Notes: generated from the letters alone by a model not told the origin. A stretch of DNA of 64,000 nucleotides from Piscirickettsiaceae bacterium CG07_land_8_20_14_0_80_44_28 (GCA_002779995.1 PEWX01000096.1:41572-105571); one strand, 5' to 3'; shown: positions 27,134 through 37,686, numbered from the stretch's first letter. Program-made: numbers and translations.

Positions 27134-28215
27134 TAAACATCCAATTGAAGTTGCCCGGTTTTTTTCCAATGCTGCAAAGTGTGCTGAGCGTGCTGTTCTG
27201 ATACACCAAGTTGTTCAGCAATGATCGCCAATAAGGTTTTTTCAACGCCTGCCCATAATTTTTGTTGGCTGCCACAGACATACAAATGCGCCCCTTTCTC
27301 TAGCAGCGGCCAAAGCATTTTACGTTCCTGCCACAACCGATCTTGCACATACACTTTTTCCGGTTGATCTTGAGAAAACGCCGTTGTTAACGCTAACCCT
27401 TGTTGAGTCCATTGCTGTAATTGAGACTGGAATAAAAAGCTTGTCGCCTGACGGGTTTCGCCAAAAAACAACCAGGCCTGGCGATTTTTAGGGGCATTTA
27501 AGGGCAAAAACCACTGTTGGCAAAAACCGATAAAGGGCGCGATTCCGGTTCCCGCTGCCACCATAATGATCGGCTTGGTGTTATCGTTATCGGTTGGCGG
27601 TAATTTAAAACTGCGATTGGCACTCAAGGCCACGTCAAACACATCCCCTTCATTCGCTTGGGATAATTGCGTTGTCACCAACCCTTGACGCAGTCGGTTA
27701 TTTTGTTGATAGCGCACTTGCCGATATACCAAATCCACTTGATGCTCGCCCACCACGCTAACGGATGAGGCAATCGAATAATATCGAGGGGCTAAAGGCG
27801 TTAAACAGTCACACACGGCTGTACCTTTTAGCTGCGGATAAGCCCATAACAGATCCAGCAAGTCTTTACCGGCCGCATATGCCATCATCGCCTGCCGATC
27901 CGGCCAATCGGTGATCGCAAACCGTTGTTTTATTTTATTCAAGGTGGCGGGCGCCAATAACCGAATTTCTAAATGGCGGCGCAGTGCGTCTGCCACAGAA
28001 ACAGCACCCAATCGTTTGATCTCAATCATTTCTTGCCCGGTCAAGGCTAACGTTTGCAAAACTACATTAACCAATGGCTCGGGATTATTAACCGACACGG
28101 TTAACCAATCCCCCGGTTGATAATCCAGGGGCTGAGGCAAGCTTAATCTCAAATGATAAATCGACTTTTCAGCCTTGGGCGTGAGTAATTGATTAAAAAC
28201 GACTTGTGCTTGCAT
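27130..28215 (-). CDS. CysJ-type FAD/NADPH reductase lacking the flavodoxin domain
   Basis: Flavoprotein reductase of 361 aa corresponding to the C-terminal part of sulfite reductase alpha chain CysJ. FAD-binding RYYSIASS lies near residue 148, the NADP-binding GTGIAPFIGF near 224, YVCGSQQ near 315 and the terminal QLDVY resembles the CysJ end. There is no FMN/flavodoxin region and no room for one upstream, where a MITE-end-like sequence and an unrelated gene lie. It must pass electrons to another carrier or act alone; no cysI is seen nearby. Family level sure, partner unknown. Confidence 0.82.
   Translation of the reverse strand: MQAQVVFNQLLTPKAEKSIYHLRLSLPQPLDYQPGDWLTVSVNNPEPLVNVVLQTLALTGQEMIEIKRLGAVSVADALRRHLEIRLLAPATLNKIKQRFAITDWPDRQAMMAYAAGKDLLDLLWAYPQLKGTAVCDCLTPLAPRYYSIASSVSVVGEHQVDLVYRQVRYQQNNRLRQGLVTTQLSQANEGDVFDVALSANRSFKLPPTDNDNTKPIIMVAAGTGIAPFIGFCQQWFLPLNAPKNRQAWLFFGETRQATSFLFQSQLQQWTQQGLALTTAFSQDQPEKVYVQDRLWQERKMLWPLLEKGAHLYVCGSQQKLWAGVEKTLLAIIAEQLGVSEQHAQHTLQHWKKTGQLQLDVY
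27472..27481 (+). repeat. CCAGGCCTGG palindrome, copy 6
   Basis: Exact palindrome with plus-strand tail CGATTTTTAG, in the CysJ-like reductase gene, encoding Q-A-W. Confidence 0.9.
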
Positions 28216-28254
28216 ACAGACCTTTACCCATTTAAATTCAGCGAAAGTGTCTGA

Positions 28255-28749
28255 TTATACCACTAGCCGCATTTTTTCAATGAGTACGGTCAACCAAGGG
28301 GCTGTCACGATAATGGTAATGGCCGACATCAAGCCGGCCACCAAACCAATGCCGATCTGCGGCAATACCGTATTTTGTTTTAATTCAATGTCAGAAAGCT
28401 GACGTTCCAAAGCCCCAAAGACATCCACTTGATTTTTTAATAAATTGTTTAAGGTTCGAATTTGCTTAAACAGCAATTGTTGTTCCTTTTCTAGTTTAAG
28501 ACTGGATTTATCCGTCAAAGCCTCGACTCGCTGCATCTGCTCAGCCAGTTTGCCAATAGACGAGTCCATCTGGCCAACCAGCGTATGGAGTGCTGTTTTA
28601 TCTTCTTTTAACCAATCATAATCCGACGGCACCCTATCCATCATCTGCTCGGATTCACCGGGATTCTGAGCACGATGACGACGCATCGCTTGCTCCATCA
28701 GCAAACTCTTAGAACTGAGCGGTTCAACATTTCGTAAATTAATCGCCAT
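28255..28749 (-). CDS. Hypothetical coiled-coil protein with C-terminal membrane helix
   Basis: 164 aa, not recognised. An acidic/polar N-terminus is followed by a heptad-like helical region (about 55-125) and one hydrophobic helix near the C-terminus (about 133-158), with a short basic tail. This layout suggests a tail-anchored protein exposed to the cytoplasm. The start has a strong AAGGA site. It is transcribed towards the CysJ-like gene with about 40 bp between them and could be co-transcribed with it. Confidence 0.7.
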   Translation of the reverse strand: MAINLRNVEPLSSKSLLMEQAMRRHRAQNPGESEQMMDRVPSDYDWLKEDKTALHTLVGQMDSSIGKLAEQMQRVEALTDKSSLKLEKEQQLLFKQIRTLNNLLKNQVDVFGALERQLSDIELKQNTVLPQIGIGLVAGLMSAITIIVTAPWLTVLIEKMRLVV

Positions 28750-29003
28750 AACCGTTTCCTTGTGTCAGTTTATTTGCGCCCATTCAAATCGTCATTTTTT
28801 TGACAATACCATGATTTCAGCGCAGGGGTTGCTCACACTATGCAGAATACGTGCCAACTGCCACATTCGGCTTTCATTAAAAATCTTTATTACAATTTTT
28901 ATAGCGTTGCGCCAAGCTATGTTAATATTTCGATTTATTAGCCGTAAAAGCCATTGCCAACGATGCAAGTGTTTTCAATTTATCGAGATATTCACTAAAA
29001 TTT

Positions 29004-29648
29004 ATGAATGACAATCAATCCGATTTTATCGATTTTATTCTCCAAGCGGGCGTGTTAAAGCTTGGCCAATTCACCTTAAAATCCGGCCGCCAAAGCCCTT
29101 ACTTTTTTAACGCCGGTGGATTTAACCGTGGTGCACAACTAGCCAAACTGGCTGAAGCCTATGCCAATACCATTGCCAACAGCCAACTTCAATTTGATGT
29201 GTTATTTGGCCCGGCCTATAAGGGCATTCCCTTAGCCGCCACCACCAGTGTTGCGCTGGCGACTCAACACCAAATCGATACGCCCTATGCGTTTAATCGC
29301 AAAGAAGCCAAAACGCATGGAGAAGGTGGCAGCATTGTCGGCCACCCCCTTCAAGGTAAAATATTGATTATTGATGATGTGATTACCGCCGGCACCGCCA
29401 TCCGTGAAGCCATCGACATCATTCAAGCTCAAGGCGCTGAACCTGCCGGCGTGGTCATCGCATTGGATCGCATGGAAAAAGGCCAAGGCGCCTTATCGGC
29501 TATTCAGGAAGTCGAACAGCAATATGGCATCCCGGTTTACAGTATCATTACCTTAAAGGACATTATTCAAACCCTTAACAACCGAGACGATATTGACCCG
29601 GCCATACTGCAAGCCATGCGTGACTATCAAGCGCAAAATGGTATCTGA
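29004..29648 (+). CDS. pyrE: Orotate phosphoribosyltransferase
   Basis: Converts orotate and PRPP to OMP in pyrimidine synthesis. 214 aa, typical of the gammaproteobacterial enzyme. The PRPP loop is visible as [17 protein letters not shown] near residues 118-134, and [18 protein letters not shown] near residue 22 is a family signature. The 254-bp upstream gap shows no attenuator that I could identify. It is followed closely by sixA. Confidence 0.95.
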   Translation: MNDNQSDFIDFILQAGVLKLGQFTLKSGRQSPYFFNAGGFNRGAQLAKLAEAYANTIANSQLQFDVLFGPAYKGIPLAATTSVALATQHQIDTPYAFNRKEAKTHGEGGSIVGHPLQGKILIIDDVITAGTAIREAIDIIQAQGAEPAGVVIALDRMEKGQGALSAIQEVEQQYGIPVYSIITLKDIIQTLNNRDDIDPAILQAMRDYQAQNGI

Positions 29649-29667
29649 TTAGGAGCACATAAACGAA

Positions 29668-30207
29668 GTGAATCAGCCGTTACGAGAACTCATGTTATTA
29701 AGACACGCCAAATCGGACTGGAAGGACGAGTCGCTTGCAGACCTAGACCGGCCACTGGCCGATAAGGGCAAAAAGACCCTCTGTAAAATCTCACATTGGC
29801 TCAATGACCACGACTTGATTCCCGACCTGATCTTGGTCTCCCCTGCAAAACGCGCCTGCCAAACCTTGAAACGACTCAAACTGCCCAAAAATATTCCCAC
29901 TCAAGTCCATAACGAACTCTATTTAGCAAACCTAGATACCTTAAAAACGCTGTTATCCACTGTGCCGACCCAATATGAACGGGTATTGGTGATCGGTCAC
30001 AACCCGGGATTAGAAGCCTTAATGCACTTTTTATCTCAAAAGCAAGAACCCCATTCTTCAAAGCTGTTCCCCACCGCCAGTTTGGCACACTTTGTGATGC
30101 CATTTCATTGGCAACACTTAACCCCTGGCTCTGCACGATTAACCCAATTTATCCGCCCAAAAGACATCACTTTACCCGCCCATGAGGGGGTTGAAAAAAC
30201 CGAATAA
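29668..30207 (+). CDS. sixA: Phosphohistidine phosphatase SixA-like
   Basis: Histidine phosphatase of 179 aa that removes phosphate from phosphohistidine, in E. coli acting on Hpt/PTS proteins. The RHG catalytic motif appears as LLRHAKSDW near residue 11, and the second catalytic His in VIGHNPGLEAL near residue 110. The start is GTG with AGGAG 12 nt upstream, or ATG 29692, which still keeps the motif. A SixA-type enzyme is notable beside so many phosphorelay proteins, including an Hpt domain in the CBS kinase. Confidence 0.87.
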   Translation: MNQPLRELMLLRHAKSDWKDESLADLDRPLADKGKKTLCKISHWLNDHDLIPDLILVSPAKRACQTLKRLKLPKNIPTQVHNELYLANLDTLKTLLSTVPTQYERVLVIGHNPGLEALMHFLSQKQEPHSSKLFPTASLAHFVMPFHWQHLTPGSARLTQFIRPKDITLPAHEGVEKTE

Positions 30208-30335
30208 CGGATTGTTTTGCCAACGTTTTTTTAAAAGCGCTTTTTGATTCAAAAAAAATTACAACATTTATATAAAACCGATACAATGTATCAATTATAT
30301 AATAATTGCACTTAAATTAAAGAGGATACTGACTA

Positions 30336-32948
30336 ATGAGCATGGCTGATAGACCCATCATTGATGAAACCGTTTCCATTCCTGAACATTATCGCATTAT
30401 TTCCCGAACGGACTTAAAAGGTACGATTTTAGAAGCCAACTGCGAATTTATTGAAATCAGTGGCTATGATAGAGCAGAAATCATTGGCCAACCGCATAAT
30501 ATCCTCCGCCACCCTGATGTGCCGAAAGCCGTTTTTAAGGATTTTTGGCAAACCCTCCAAGCCGGCAAATCCTGGACACAAATTGTTAAAAACCGCACCA
30601 AAGAGGGCCGAAATTATTGGGTCAAGGCTAATGCTGCCCCCATTATTGAAAAGGGTCAAGTCACCGGCTATATTTCGGTTCGCAAACCCATTTCTTCTGC
30701 TGAAATACAACTGGCCACCCAAGCCTATAAAGACATTAATGCCGGCAAGCTCAAAATCAAACAAGGGCAAATTTTTAAAGCTGGCCACGGTCGATTTTCT
30801 GCGCTCAACCCCTTTGTTAATTTAAATTTAATGCCCAAAACGTTTGCATACAGTTTAATTTCTTTGGTGATTGTGGCACTCGGTGCCGAACTCCTATTCC
30901 AAAGCAATTTAAATGAAATTATCCATATTGCTATATCAATGATCGTGTTAATGCTCTTACAGCTTATTTCAATACATCTGAATGTCATTAAACCAATTAG
31001 GAACATTACCCAAACCATTACAAAAACCGAGCAATCCGGGGATCTCAGTTTACGAATCGACAACACCCTTAAAGGGGAAGCCAAACAACTGGCCGATGCC
31101 TATAATGCGCTATTACAAAATACTCAAGTTTCACTAGGTGAATCAGGGAGAACCCTCAAAGAATTTTCCCATGGCAACCTAAATGCCAAAAGTGTCATTG
31201 ATTTCAAAGGGGATTTCAATGTTATGGCCGTCAACCTTGGCGAATCGGCAAATACCCTTAAAGAAAATTTTACGGAAATCAACCGCCTGTTAGCGTCGAT
31301 TTCGCAAGGGAAATTTAACGAAAAGAGTTCGCTGACCGTCTATGGTGAATTCGAAACCGCTATGAGCAATGTCAATGCAACCATGGAAACCTTACAAATG
31401 GTTTTTGCAGAAGTCAATACACTGATGTCACAAGTCGCGCAAGGATTTTTCTCACAACGCATGACATCAGAGGTACAAGGCGAATTTGATCAATTAAAGC
31501 ATAATATCAATAACTCTTTAAACAAACTCGAATCCGTTATTGAAGAAACGACCCAAGTGATGATTGCCCAGGGTGCCGGTGACTTAAAACCGCGTATTCA
31601 TGCTGACACCAGTGGAACACTGGCAGTATTAAAAGAAGGGATTAATAACTCGGTTAATAATATTTCCAGCTTGCTTTCCCAGTCAAACTATTCGATTCGT
31701 AAGCTTTCTGATGGCACCATTACCATTGCTCAAGATGTTTCGGATCTTTCCGGCAGAACGCAACAGCAAGCCGCGTCTTTAGAAGAAACGGCAGCCAGTA
31801 TGGAACAGATTACGTCAACGATTCAACAAACGGCCAACAATGCTAAGGATGCAAATGAAGCGGCCAATGCTTCACTGAAAGAAGCGCAAGAGGCTAATTT
31901 GGTGGTGCAAAAAACCATTGAATCGATTAATGAAATTAATGAAGCCAGTACCAAAATTTCGGAAATCACCGCACTGATTGATAGCATTGCTTTCCAAACC
32001 AATCTATTAGCACTCAATGCAGCGGTCGAAGCCGCTCGGGCGGGTGATCATGGTCGAGGGTTTGCAGTGGTGGCGGGTGAAGTCCGTTCATTAGCCGCTA
32101 AGTCAGCCGATGCCGCTAAAGACATTCGTCAGTTGATTGATAATACCGTTGAAAAAGTTCACGAAGGCGCCAAGCTTGCAGATGAATCCGGTAAAGCACT
32201 GGAACTCATCAATGATTCTATCGCCAGAATTGGTGCTTATGTCAGTGAAATTTCTCAAACGACTGCCGAACAAGCAAAAGGGGTCGAACAGGTTAATATC
32301 GCGATTAGCAGTATTGATCAGGTCACCCAACAAAACTCAGCTTTGGTCGATGAAACCGCTCAAAGAACTGAAGAAATGAGCCGTTTGGCGGAAGAAGTGA
32401 ATTCGGTGATCAGTAACTTTAAAATGGATATTCACCAACTCGGATTTGATACTGCCATGCAAACCGGTAACTTTACCTTTGCCAATGCCAGACGTGCACA
32501 CCGCCAATGGAAAGGAACCGTTCTGGGTTATGTAGAAGGCCTAAATGTCGAATTTAGCCGTGAAGTGGCCACTGATCATACCAAATGTGCGTTAGGAAAA
32601 TGGTTTTACGGTCCGGAAGGTCAGCAGTATGCTAACCTCGCTGAAATGCAAACCTTGGATAAATGGCATGCCGAAGTCCACGCCACCATTAAACGCATTT
32701 TAGATGCGCATGAAATGAAAGACATGGATCTGGTTCGCAAGGAGTTTCATAATTTCGATGATGCCAGCGATAAAGTCGTTGACAGCTTAACGCGTCTTGA
32801 GCAAACCTTAGCTCAGCAACAGCAAAGCCAAGCCAACACCATGCAGCCACGCGCTTTATCAGCCAAACCGGTGGCCGCGACCAAAACGCAAACCCCGCCC
32901 CCCACCATTGCATCAAAACCGAAAGACGATGAATGGGGTGAATTTTAA
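30336..32948 (+). CDS. Methyl-accepting chemotaxis protein with PAS and CZB domains
   Basis: Chemoreceptor of 870 aa. An Aer-like PAS (about 15-115, with LRHPDVPKAVFKDFW) precedes a TM hairpin near 170-215, then HAMP and several HAMP-like repeats (about 215-430). The signalling domain has the tip IDSIAFQTNLLALNAAVEAA near residue 550. After it comes a CZB zinc-binding domain (about 715-800) with HRQW, CALGKWFYG and later His ligands. The C-terminus DEWGEF fits the xWxxF docking pentapeptide of CheR/CheB. It probably responds to redox or energy state through PAS and to zinc or oxidants through CZB. An AGAGGA site precedes the start. Confidence 0.92.
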   Translation: MSMADRPIIDETVSIPEHYRIISRTDLKGTILEANCEFIEISGYDRAEIIGQPHNILRHPDVPKAVFKDFWQTLQAGKSWTQIVKNRTKEGRNYWVKANAAPIIEKGQVTGYISVRKPISSAEIQLATQAYKDINAGKLKIKQGQIFKAGHGRFSALNPFVNLNLMPKTFAYSLISLVIVALGAELLFQSNLNEIIHIAISMIVLMLLQLISIHLNVIKPIRNITQTITKTEQSGDLSLRIDNTLKGEAKQLADAYNALLQNTQVSLGESGRTLKEFSHGNLNAKSVIDFKGDFNVMAVNLGESANTLKENFTEINRLLASISQGKFNEKSSLTVYGEFETAMSNVNATMETLQMVFAEVNTLMSQVAQGFFSQRMTSEVQGEFDQLKHNINNSLNKLESVIEETTQVMIAQGAGDLKPRIHADTSGTLAVLKEGINNSVNNISSLLSQSNYSIRKLSDGTITIAQDVSDLSGRTQQQAASLEETAASMEQITSTIQQTANNAKDANEAANASLKEAQEANLVVQKTIESINEINEASTKISEITALIDSIAFQTNLLALNAAVEAARAGDHGRGFAVVAGEVRSLAAKSADAAKDIRQLIDNTVEKVHEGAKLADESGKALELINDSIARIGAYVSEISQTTAEQAKGVEQVNIAISSIDQVTQQNSALVDETAQRTEEMSRLAEEVNSVISNFKMDIHQLGFDTAMQTGNFTFANARRAHRQWKGTVLGYVEGLNVEFSREVATDHTKCALGKWFYGPEGQQYANLAEMQTLDKWHAEVHATIKRILDAHEMKDMDLVRKEFHNFDDASDKVVDSLTRLEQTLAQQQQSQANTMQPRALSAKPVAATKTQTPPPTIASKPKDDEWGEF

Positions 32949-32958
32949 CCAGGCCTGA
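32949..32958. repeat. Near-copy of the palindrome (CCAGGCCTGA), copy 7
   Basis: One mismatch to CCAGGCCTGG, directly after the chemoreceptor stop. The tail is not conserved, so it is probably a decayed copy. Confidence 0.55.
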
Positions 32959-32974
32959 TCAAGGTTCGGTTAAT

Positions 32975-33002
32975 AAAAAAGGGTGCGAAAGCACCCTTTT
33001 TT
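32975..33002 (+). terminator. Rho-independent terminator of the chemoreceptor gene
   Basis: GGGTGC-GAAA-GCACCC stem with six A before and six T after. It can work on both strands, but the T-tract and position fit the plus-strand chemoreceptor best. Confidence 0.9.
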
Positions 33003-33010
33003 ATATAAAC

Positions 33011-33090
33011 CGAGACCTTTGCATGGGAGGGAGGCGAAACAAAGATGCGGGCAATTTCTATTCGTGCCCCCCTCTCGTGCAAAGGTGTCT
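33011..33090. mobile_element. MITE-like element, copy D
   Basis: About 80 bp with ends GAGACCTTTGCA and TGCAAAGGTGTC, diverged inside. A 10-bp direct repeat TTTATATAAA lies on both sides (33000-33009 and 33090-33099), two bases away from the left end, which may be a target duplication or chance AT sequence. The right side touches the stop of the TauE gene. Confidence 0.65.
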
Positions 33091-33858
33091 TTATATAAAA
33101 TTCTTAAGAATCAAACTGCTGCCAACCAAAACCGTAATCACTTCAAATCCCCGCTTCACCAAACGATTGCCTTTGATAATCGACAAGTGCGCACCCAAAT
33201 ACCCCCCAAAAAACGAACCGACAATCAAAGCGGGCAACCAGTCCCATTGAATCTGCCCTTGAAAGCCGAGCGTAAAAGCACCGATGCCGTTCCAAAAAAT
33301 GCCCACCAACACCAGCGTATAAGCGATGGCTGTTTTATAGTCCAGCCCAAACCACACGATAAGCCACAGCGTGACAAACAACCCCGTACCGGACGTTAAA
33401 GAACCATTCAACACCCCTATCATCAATAGCACCAGCCCACCGAGCAACCAACCCGAGCGCGTTTGTCTTTTTAATTGATGAATTTGTCCTAAATTGGGTT
33501 GCACAACTGAATAGATCCCTAATGCGAGGGTCAGGACACCCAAAGCAATTTCTGCAATAGCGTCCGGAATGGCCAGAATCACATTGGCACCGACCACCAC
33601 ACCAGGCAAGCCAAAAGCAAGAATAACTAAGATAAATCGAAGATTAAACTGAGCAGAACGAAAGTGGCGTGCGCCGGCACCCAATCCAAGAAAGACACTG
33701 GCAACTTTATGGGTCGCCAATGCCAAACTGAATGGCAAGCCTAAAAAGAGTAAAGCGGGGAGTTGCAGCAACCCCGCCCCGCCGCCCGCTAAGGCAGAGA
33801 GTAGGTTTGCAATCAGTGACACTAAAAATAACAGCAAATGGTCAAAGAGACTTTCCAT
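33091..33858 (-). CDS. Sulfite exporter TauE/SafE family protein
   Basis: Integral membrane transporter of 255 aa with about eight hydrophobic segments. The SALAGGGAGLLQLPALLFLG opening and the internal repeat with NGSLTSGTGLFVTLWLI are typical of TauE/SafE. Substrates of the family include sulfite, sulfoacetate and other anions; here the substrate is unknown. The CysJ-like reductase and the CysZ-like protein elsewhere in the window suggest sulfur metabolism but are not physically linked. It lies 14 bp after argB, in the same direction. Confidence 0.85.
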   Translation of the reverse strand: MESLFDHLLLFLVSLIANLLSALAGGGAGLLQLPALLFLGLPFSLALATHKVASVFLGLGAGARHFRSAQFNLRFILVILAFGLPGVVVGANVILAIPDAIAEIALGVLTLALGIYSVVQPNLGQIHQLKRQTRSGWLLGGLVLLMIGVLNGSLTSGTGLFVTLWLIVWFGLDYKTAIAYTLVLVGIFWNGIGAFTLGFQGQIQWDWLPALIVGSFFGGYLGAHLSIIKGNRLVKRGFEVITVLVGSSLILKNFI

Positions 33859-33872
33859 TTAAGATAGCCATA

Positions 33873-35292
<1,420 letters not shown>

Positions 35293-35304
35293 AAAAAACT
35301 CCTA

Positions 35305-35326
35305 AAATCACCAGGCCTGGTGATTT
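35305..35326 (-). repeat. CCAGGCCTGG palindrome, copy 8, extended to 22 bp in the yajQ leader
   Basis: The decamer at 35311-35320 is flanked by AAATCA and TGATTT, giving a perfect 22-bp palindrome ending only a few bases before the yajQ ribosome site. In RNA it could form a hairpin just upstream of the site. The minus-strand tail TGATTTTAG fits the family rule. Confidence 0.88.
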
Positions 35327-35358
35327 GATTTGGTTACAAAGAGACTTTGAGGCCGTTA

Positions 35359-36176
35359 TTATAGAGAGGAAATCAGAATACGTCTAATTTGATTAATGGT
35401 TTCCGGATCTAGCAGCAGTTCTTGTTGAGCATTCTTTAAATAACTTTTGGCTTCTTCGGTGATATAAGAACCCAGTGAAATTTCATTGACGATCATATTG
35501 GAAATTTTGACCATCGCCATCATCCCCCGAATTTTTTCCTGCCCCATATCATTGCGCTCGGTATGATGATGCATAATCACATTCAACATTTCAACCGGCA
35601 GTTTCCAGCGCTGACCAAGCAGGATGCCGATATCCATATGCGAAGTACCATACTTCTCAATCTCTTTATGAACACCGCTGATGGGACTGGAATTGGTGAG
35701 CGAAAAAAACTTAGGATAGGTCTCCGGTTCTTTGGTAGCGAGCAACAGCGCCCCACCATTGTGAAACAAACCAATTAGATAGGCTTCGTCACGGCTGACC
35801 CCATCAACATACTCGGATAATTCTGCACAGCAAAAAGCCACATCCTTTGAATGTTCAATAATCTCCAAAACTTCACGGGTATTGAAAATATTTTTAAGCG
35901 CAGCTGCTAACACCAAATTTTTAAATTCGCGTAGCCTAGGCTGTCAACTGCTTCGCGAATACTATTGACCTGCCGTTTGAGTTTCATAATCGGCGAATTG
36001 ACAATCCGAAGCACTTCACCCGACAATTTGGTGTTGGCAGAAATAATATTGGCAATATCTTGATTATTCGGAAATTTACATTGAAGTGCTTGCTGTAGTT
36101 CAAAAACTTCTTTGGGTAGATCGGGAATTTTTACGCCTTTTATCGCCGCCATGGCGGCTCTTAATCTCTGCTCCAT
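35359..36176 (-). pseudogene. HDOD-domain gene interrupted by a frameshift at a slippery site
   Basis: Two overlapping minus-strand frames (36176-35907 and 35916-35359) together form one HDOD protein of about 272 aa. The first encodes the N-terminus up to REAVDSLGYANLK, then ends IWC; the second resumes with LVLAAALKNIF in the -1 frame. The break lies exactly on T TTA AAA, a canonical -1 slippery heptamer; slipping there gives the normal HDOD reading ANLKNLVLAAA. Adding one A to the five-A run would have the same effect. So it is a sequencing error, a real mutation, or programmed frameshifting. The first frame has an AGAGG ribosome site. HDOD proteins regulate signalling or stress responses. 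Confidence 0.8.
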
Positions 36177-36273
36177 CCGAGCCTCTTTTTAACGTTTTGT
36201 ATTATTTATGCGGTTAGACAATGCTAAACGGTTTCGTCATCAATTAATCAAATTGTTATTCTATATCAACTTT

Positions 36274-37662
36274 TTAAAATGGGATGACCAATTTTGGATT
36301 CACAGTGTGAATTAACGTTTTAAATCGCTGTTGAATACGCTGTAAAGCTTCTGGCGTCTCACCTTCAAAACGCAGAACGATTACAGGCGTGGTATTCGAA
36401 GCCCGTATTAATCCCCAACCATCTTCAAAATCGACTCTGAGTCCATCCAAATCAAAAACCTGAGCGTCATCGAATTCTGCCTGTTCCCGAATTTTATCCA
36501 TAAAGACATAAGGCTCGCCTTCTGCCATTTCAATTTCAATTTCAGGCGTGTTATAAGCATTGGGGAGTGTCGCAAACAATTCGGCTGCCGAACAGGGCGC
36601 TTTGGCAAGAATCTCTAACATTCTCGCCGCGGTATAAAGGCCATCATCAAAGCCATACCAGCGTTCTTTAAAAAACATGTGCCCGGACACTTCCCCCCCC
36701 AAAGCAGCACCGGTTTCGCGCATTTTTGCTTTCATGTAAGAATGACCGGTTTTCCACATCATCGGCCGACCGCCCGCCGCTTCCACCACCTTCGCCAATA
36801 AAGCACTGCACTTAATGTCATACAACACCAAAGCGCCCGGCACTCTGCTCAAAACATCCTGAGCATAAAGCATCAATTGTCGATCAGGATACAACGGCTT
36901 GCCTTCATTATCGACCACGCCACAGCGATCACCATCACCATCAAATGCAATGCCGAGATTGGCGCCGGTCAATAAAACGGTTTGAGACAAGGTTTCCAGG
37001 TTTTTAAGTTTGGCCGGATCCGGATGGTGATTCGGGAAATGACCATCGACGTCACAAAACAACTCAACCACTTCACACCCCAGCCGGCGCAATAGCTCGG
37101 GCGCAAAAGCGCCGGCGACACCATTGCCGGCATCCACAACCACCTTTAAGGGTTTCACCAATTGAATATCTTCTAAAATGCGAGCTTGATAAGCAGCCGA
37201 AATCGACACGGGAAGAATTTGCCCAGGCCTGGGTAATGTTTCAAAACAATTCTGATCAATACGCCGTTTCAACGCTTGAATGGCATCCCCATACAAGGTG
37301 ACGCCTTGTATCACTATTTTAATCCCATTGTAATGAGGCGGATTATGAGAGCCGGTTAACATCACACAAGAATTGACGCCATCCAGTGTTTCGGCGGCGA
37401 AATAACACATGGGCGTCATCACCTGCCCTAGATCAATGACCGAAATGCCCATTTGCGTCAAACCACGAACCATGGCATCGGCAAAGCGTTGCGCCGATAA
37501 GCGCCCATCTCTGCCCAACACCACTTGCGTTTCACCGGCAACAATCAGTTCACCGGCAATCGCTTGACCAATTTTTTCGACGCCAAATTCCGTTAAGGTT
37601 TCATCCACCACCCCACGAATATCGTAGGTTCTAAAAATACTGCTATCCACTGGATTGTTCAC
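36274..37662 (-). CDS. Phosphomannomutase/phosphoglucomutase (AlgC/ManB type)
   Basis: Interconverts hexose 6- and 1-phosphates for polysaccharide and LPS precursor synthesis. 462 aa, the size of Pseudomonas AlgC. Motifs: phosphoserine loop TGSHNPPHYNG near residue 104, metal loop FDGDGDRCGVVD near 240, sugar loop GEVSGHMFF near 320, phosphate loop RASNTTPVIVLRFEG near 425. The start is GTG, with AAGGA 8 nt upstream. CCAGGCCTGG copy 9 is inside, in the R-P-G frame. MITE copy E separates it from dut upstream. Confidence 0.9.
   Translation of the reverse strand: MNNPVDSSIFRTYDIRGVVDETLTEFGVEKIGQAIAGELIVAGETQVVLGRDGRLSAQRFADAMVRGLTQMGISVIDLGQVMTPMCYFAAETLDGVNSCVMLTGSHNPPHYNGIKIVIQGVTLYGDAIQALKRRIDQNCFETLPRPGQILPVSISAAYQARILEDIQLVKPLKVVVDAGNGVAGAFAPELLRRLGCEVVELFCDVDGHFPNHHPDPAKLKNLETLSQTVLLTGANLGIAFDGDGDRCGVVDNEGKPLYPDRQLMLYAQDVLSRVPGALVLYDIKCSALLAKVVEAAGGRPMMWKTGHSYMKAKMRETGAALGGEVSGHMFFKERWYGFDDGLYTAARMLEILAKAPCSAAELFATLPNAYNTPEIEIEMAEGEPYVFMDKIREQAEFDDAQVFDLDGLRVDFEDGWGLIRASNTTPVIVLRFEGETPEALQRIQQRFKTLIHTVNPKLVIPF
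37223..37232. repeat. CCAGGCCTGG palindrome, copy 9
   Basis: Exact palindrome in the phosphomannomutase gene, encoding R-P-G. No T-rich tail on either side; the most atypical exact copy. Confidence 0.85.
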
Positions 37663-37686
37663 AGTCTATTCCTTAACAAAATTGTA

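Noticed and set aside
28760..29011. Open frame of 83 codons upstream of pyrE
   Set aside because: No ribosome site, overlaps the pyrE start in another frame, and its composition looks non-coding.
30258..30287. Sigma28-type promoter before the chemoreceptor (ACCGATAC-like -10)
   Set aside because: The -35 side does not match TAAA, and the -10 has mismatches; a generic AT-rich region explains it equally well.
33001..33100. Regulatory RNA at MITE copy D
   Set aside because: The hairpin arms are explained by the inverted ends of the repeat family, and no promoter is seen.
35907..36176. First HDOD half as an independent 89-aa gene
   Set aside because: It ends within the domain and continues perfectly in the -1 frame, so it is part of the interrupted HDOD gene.
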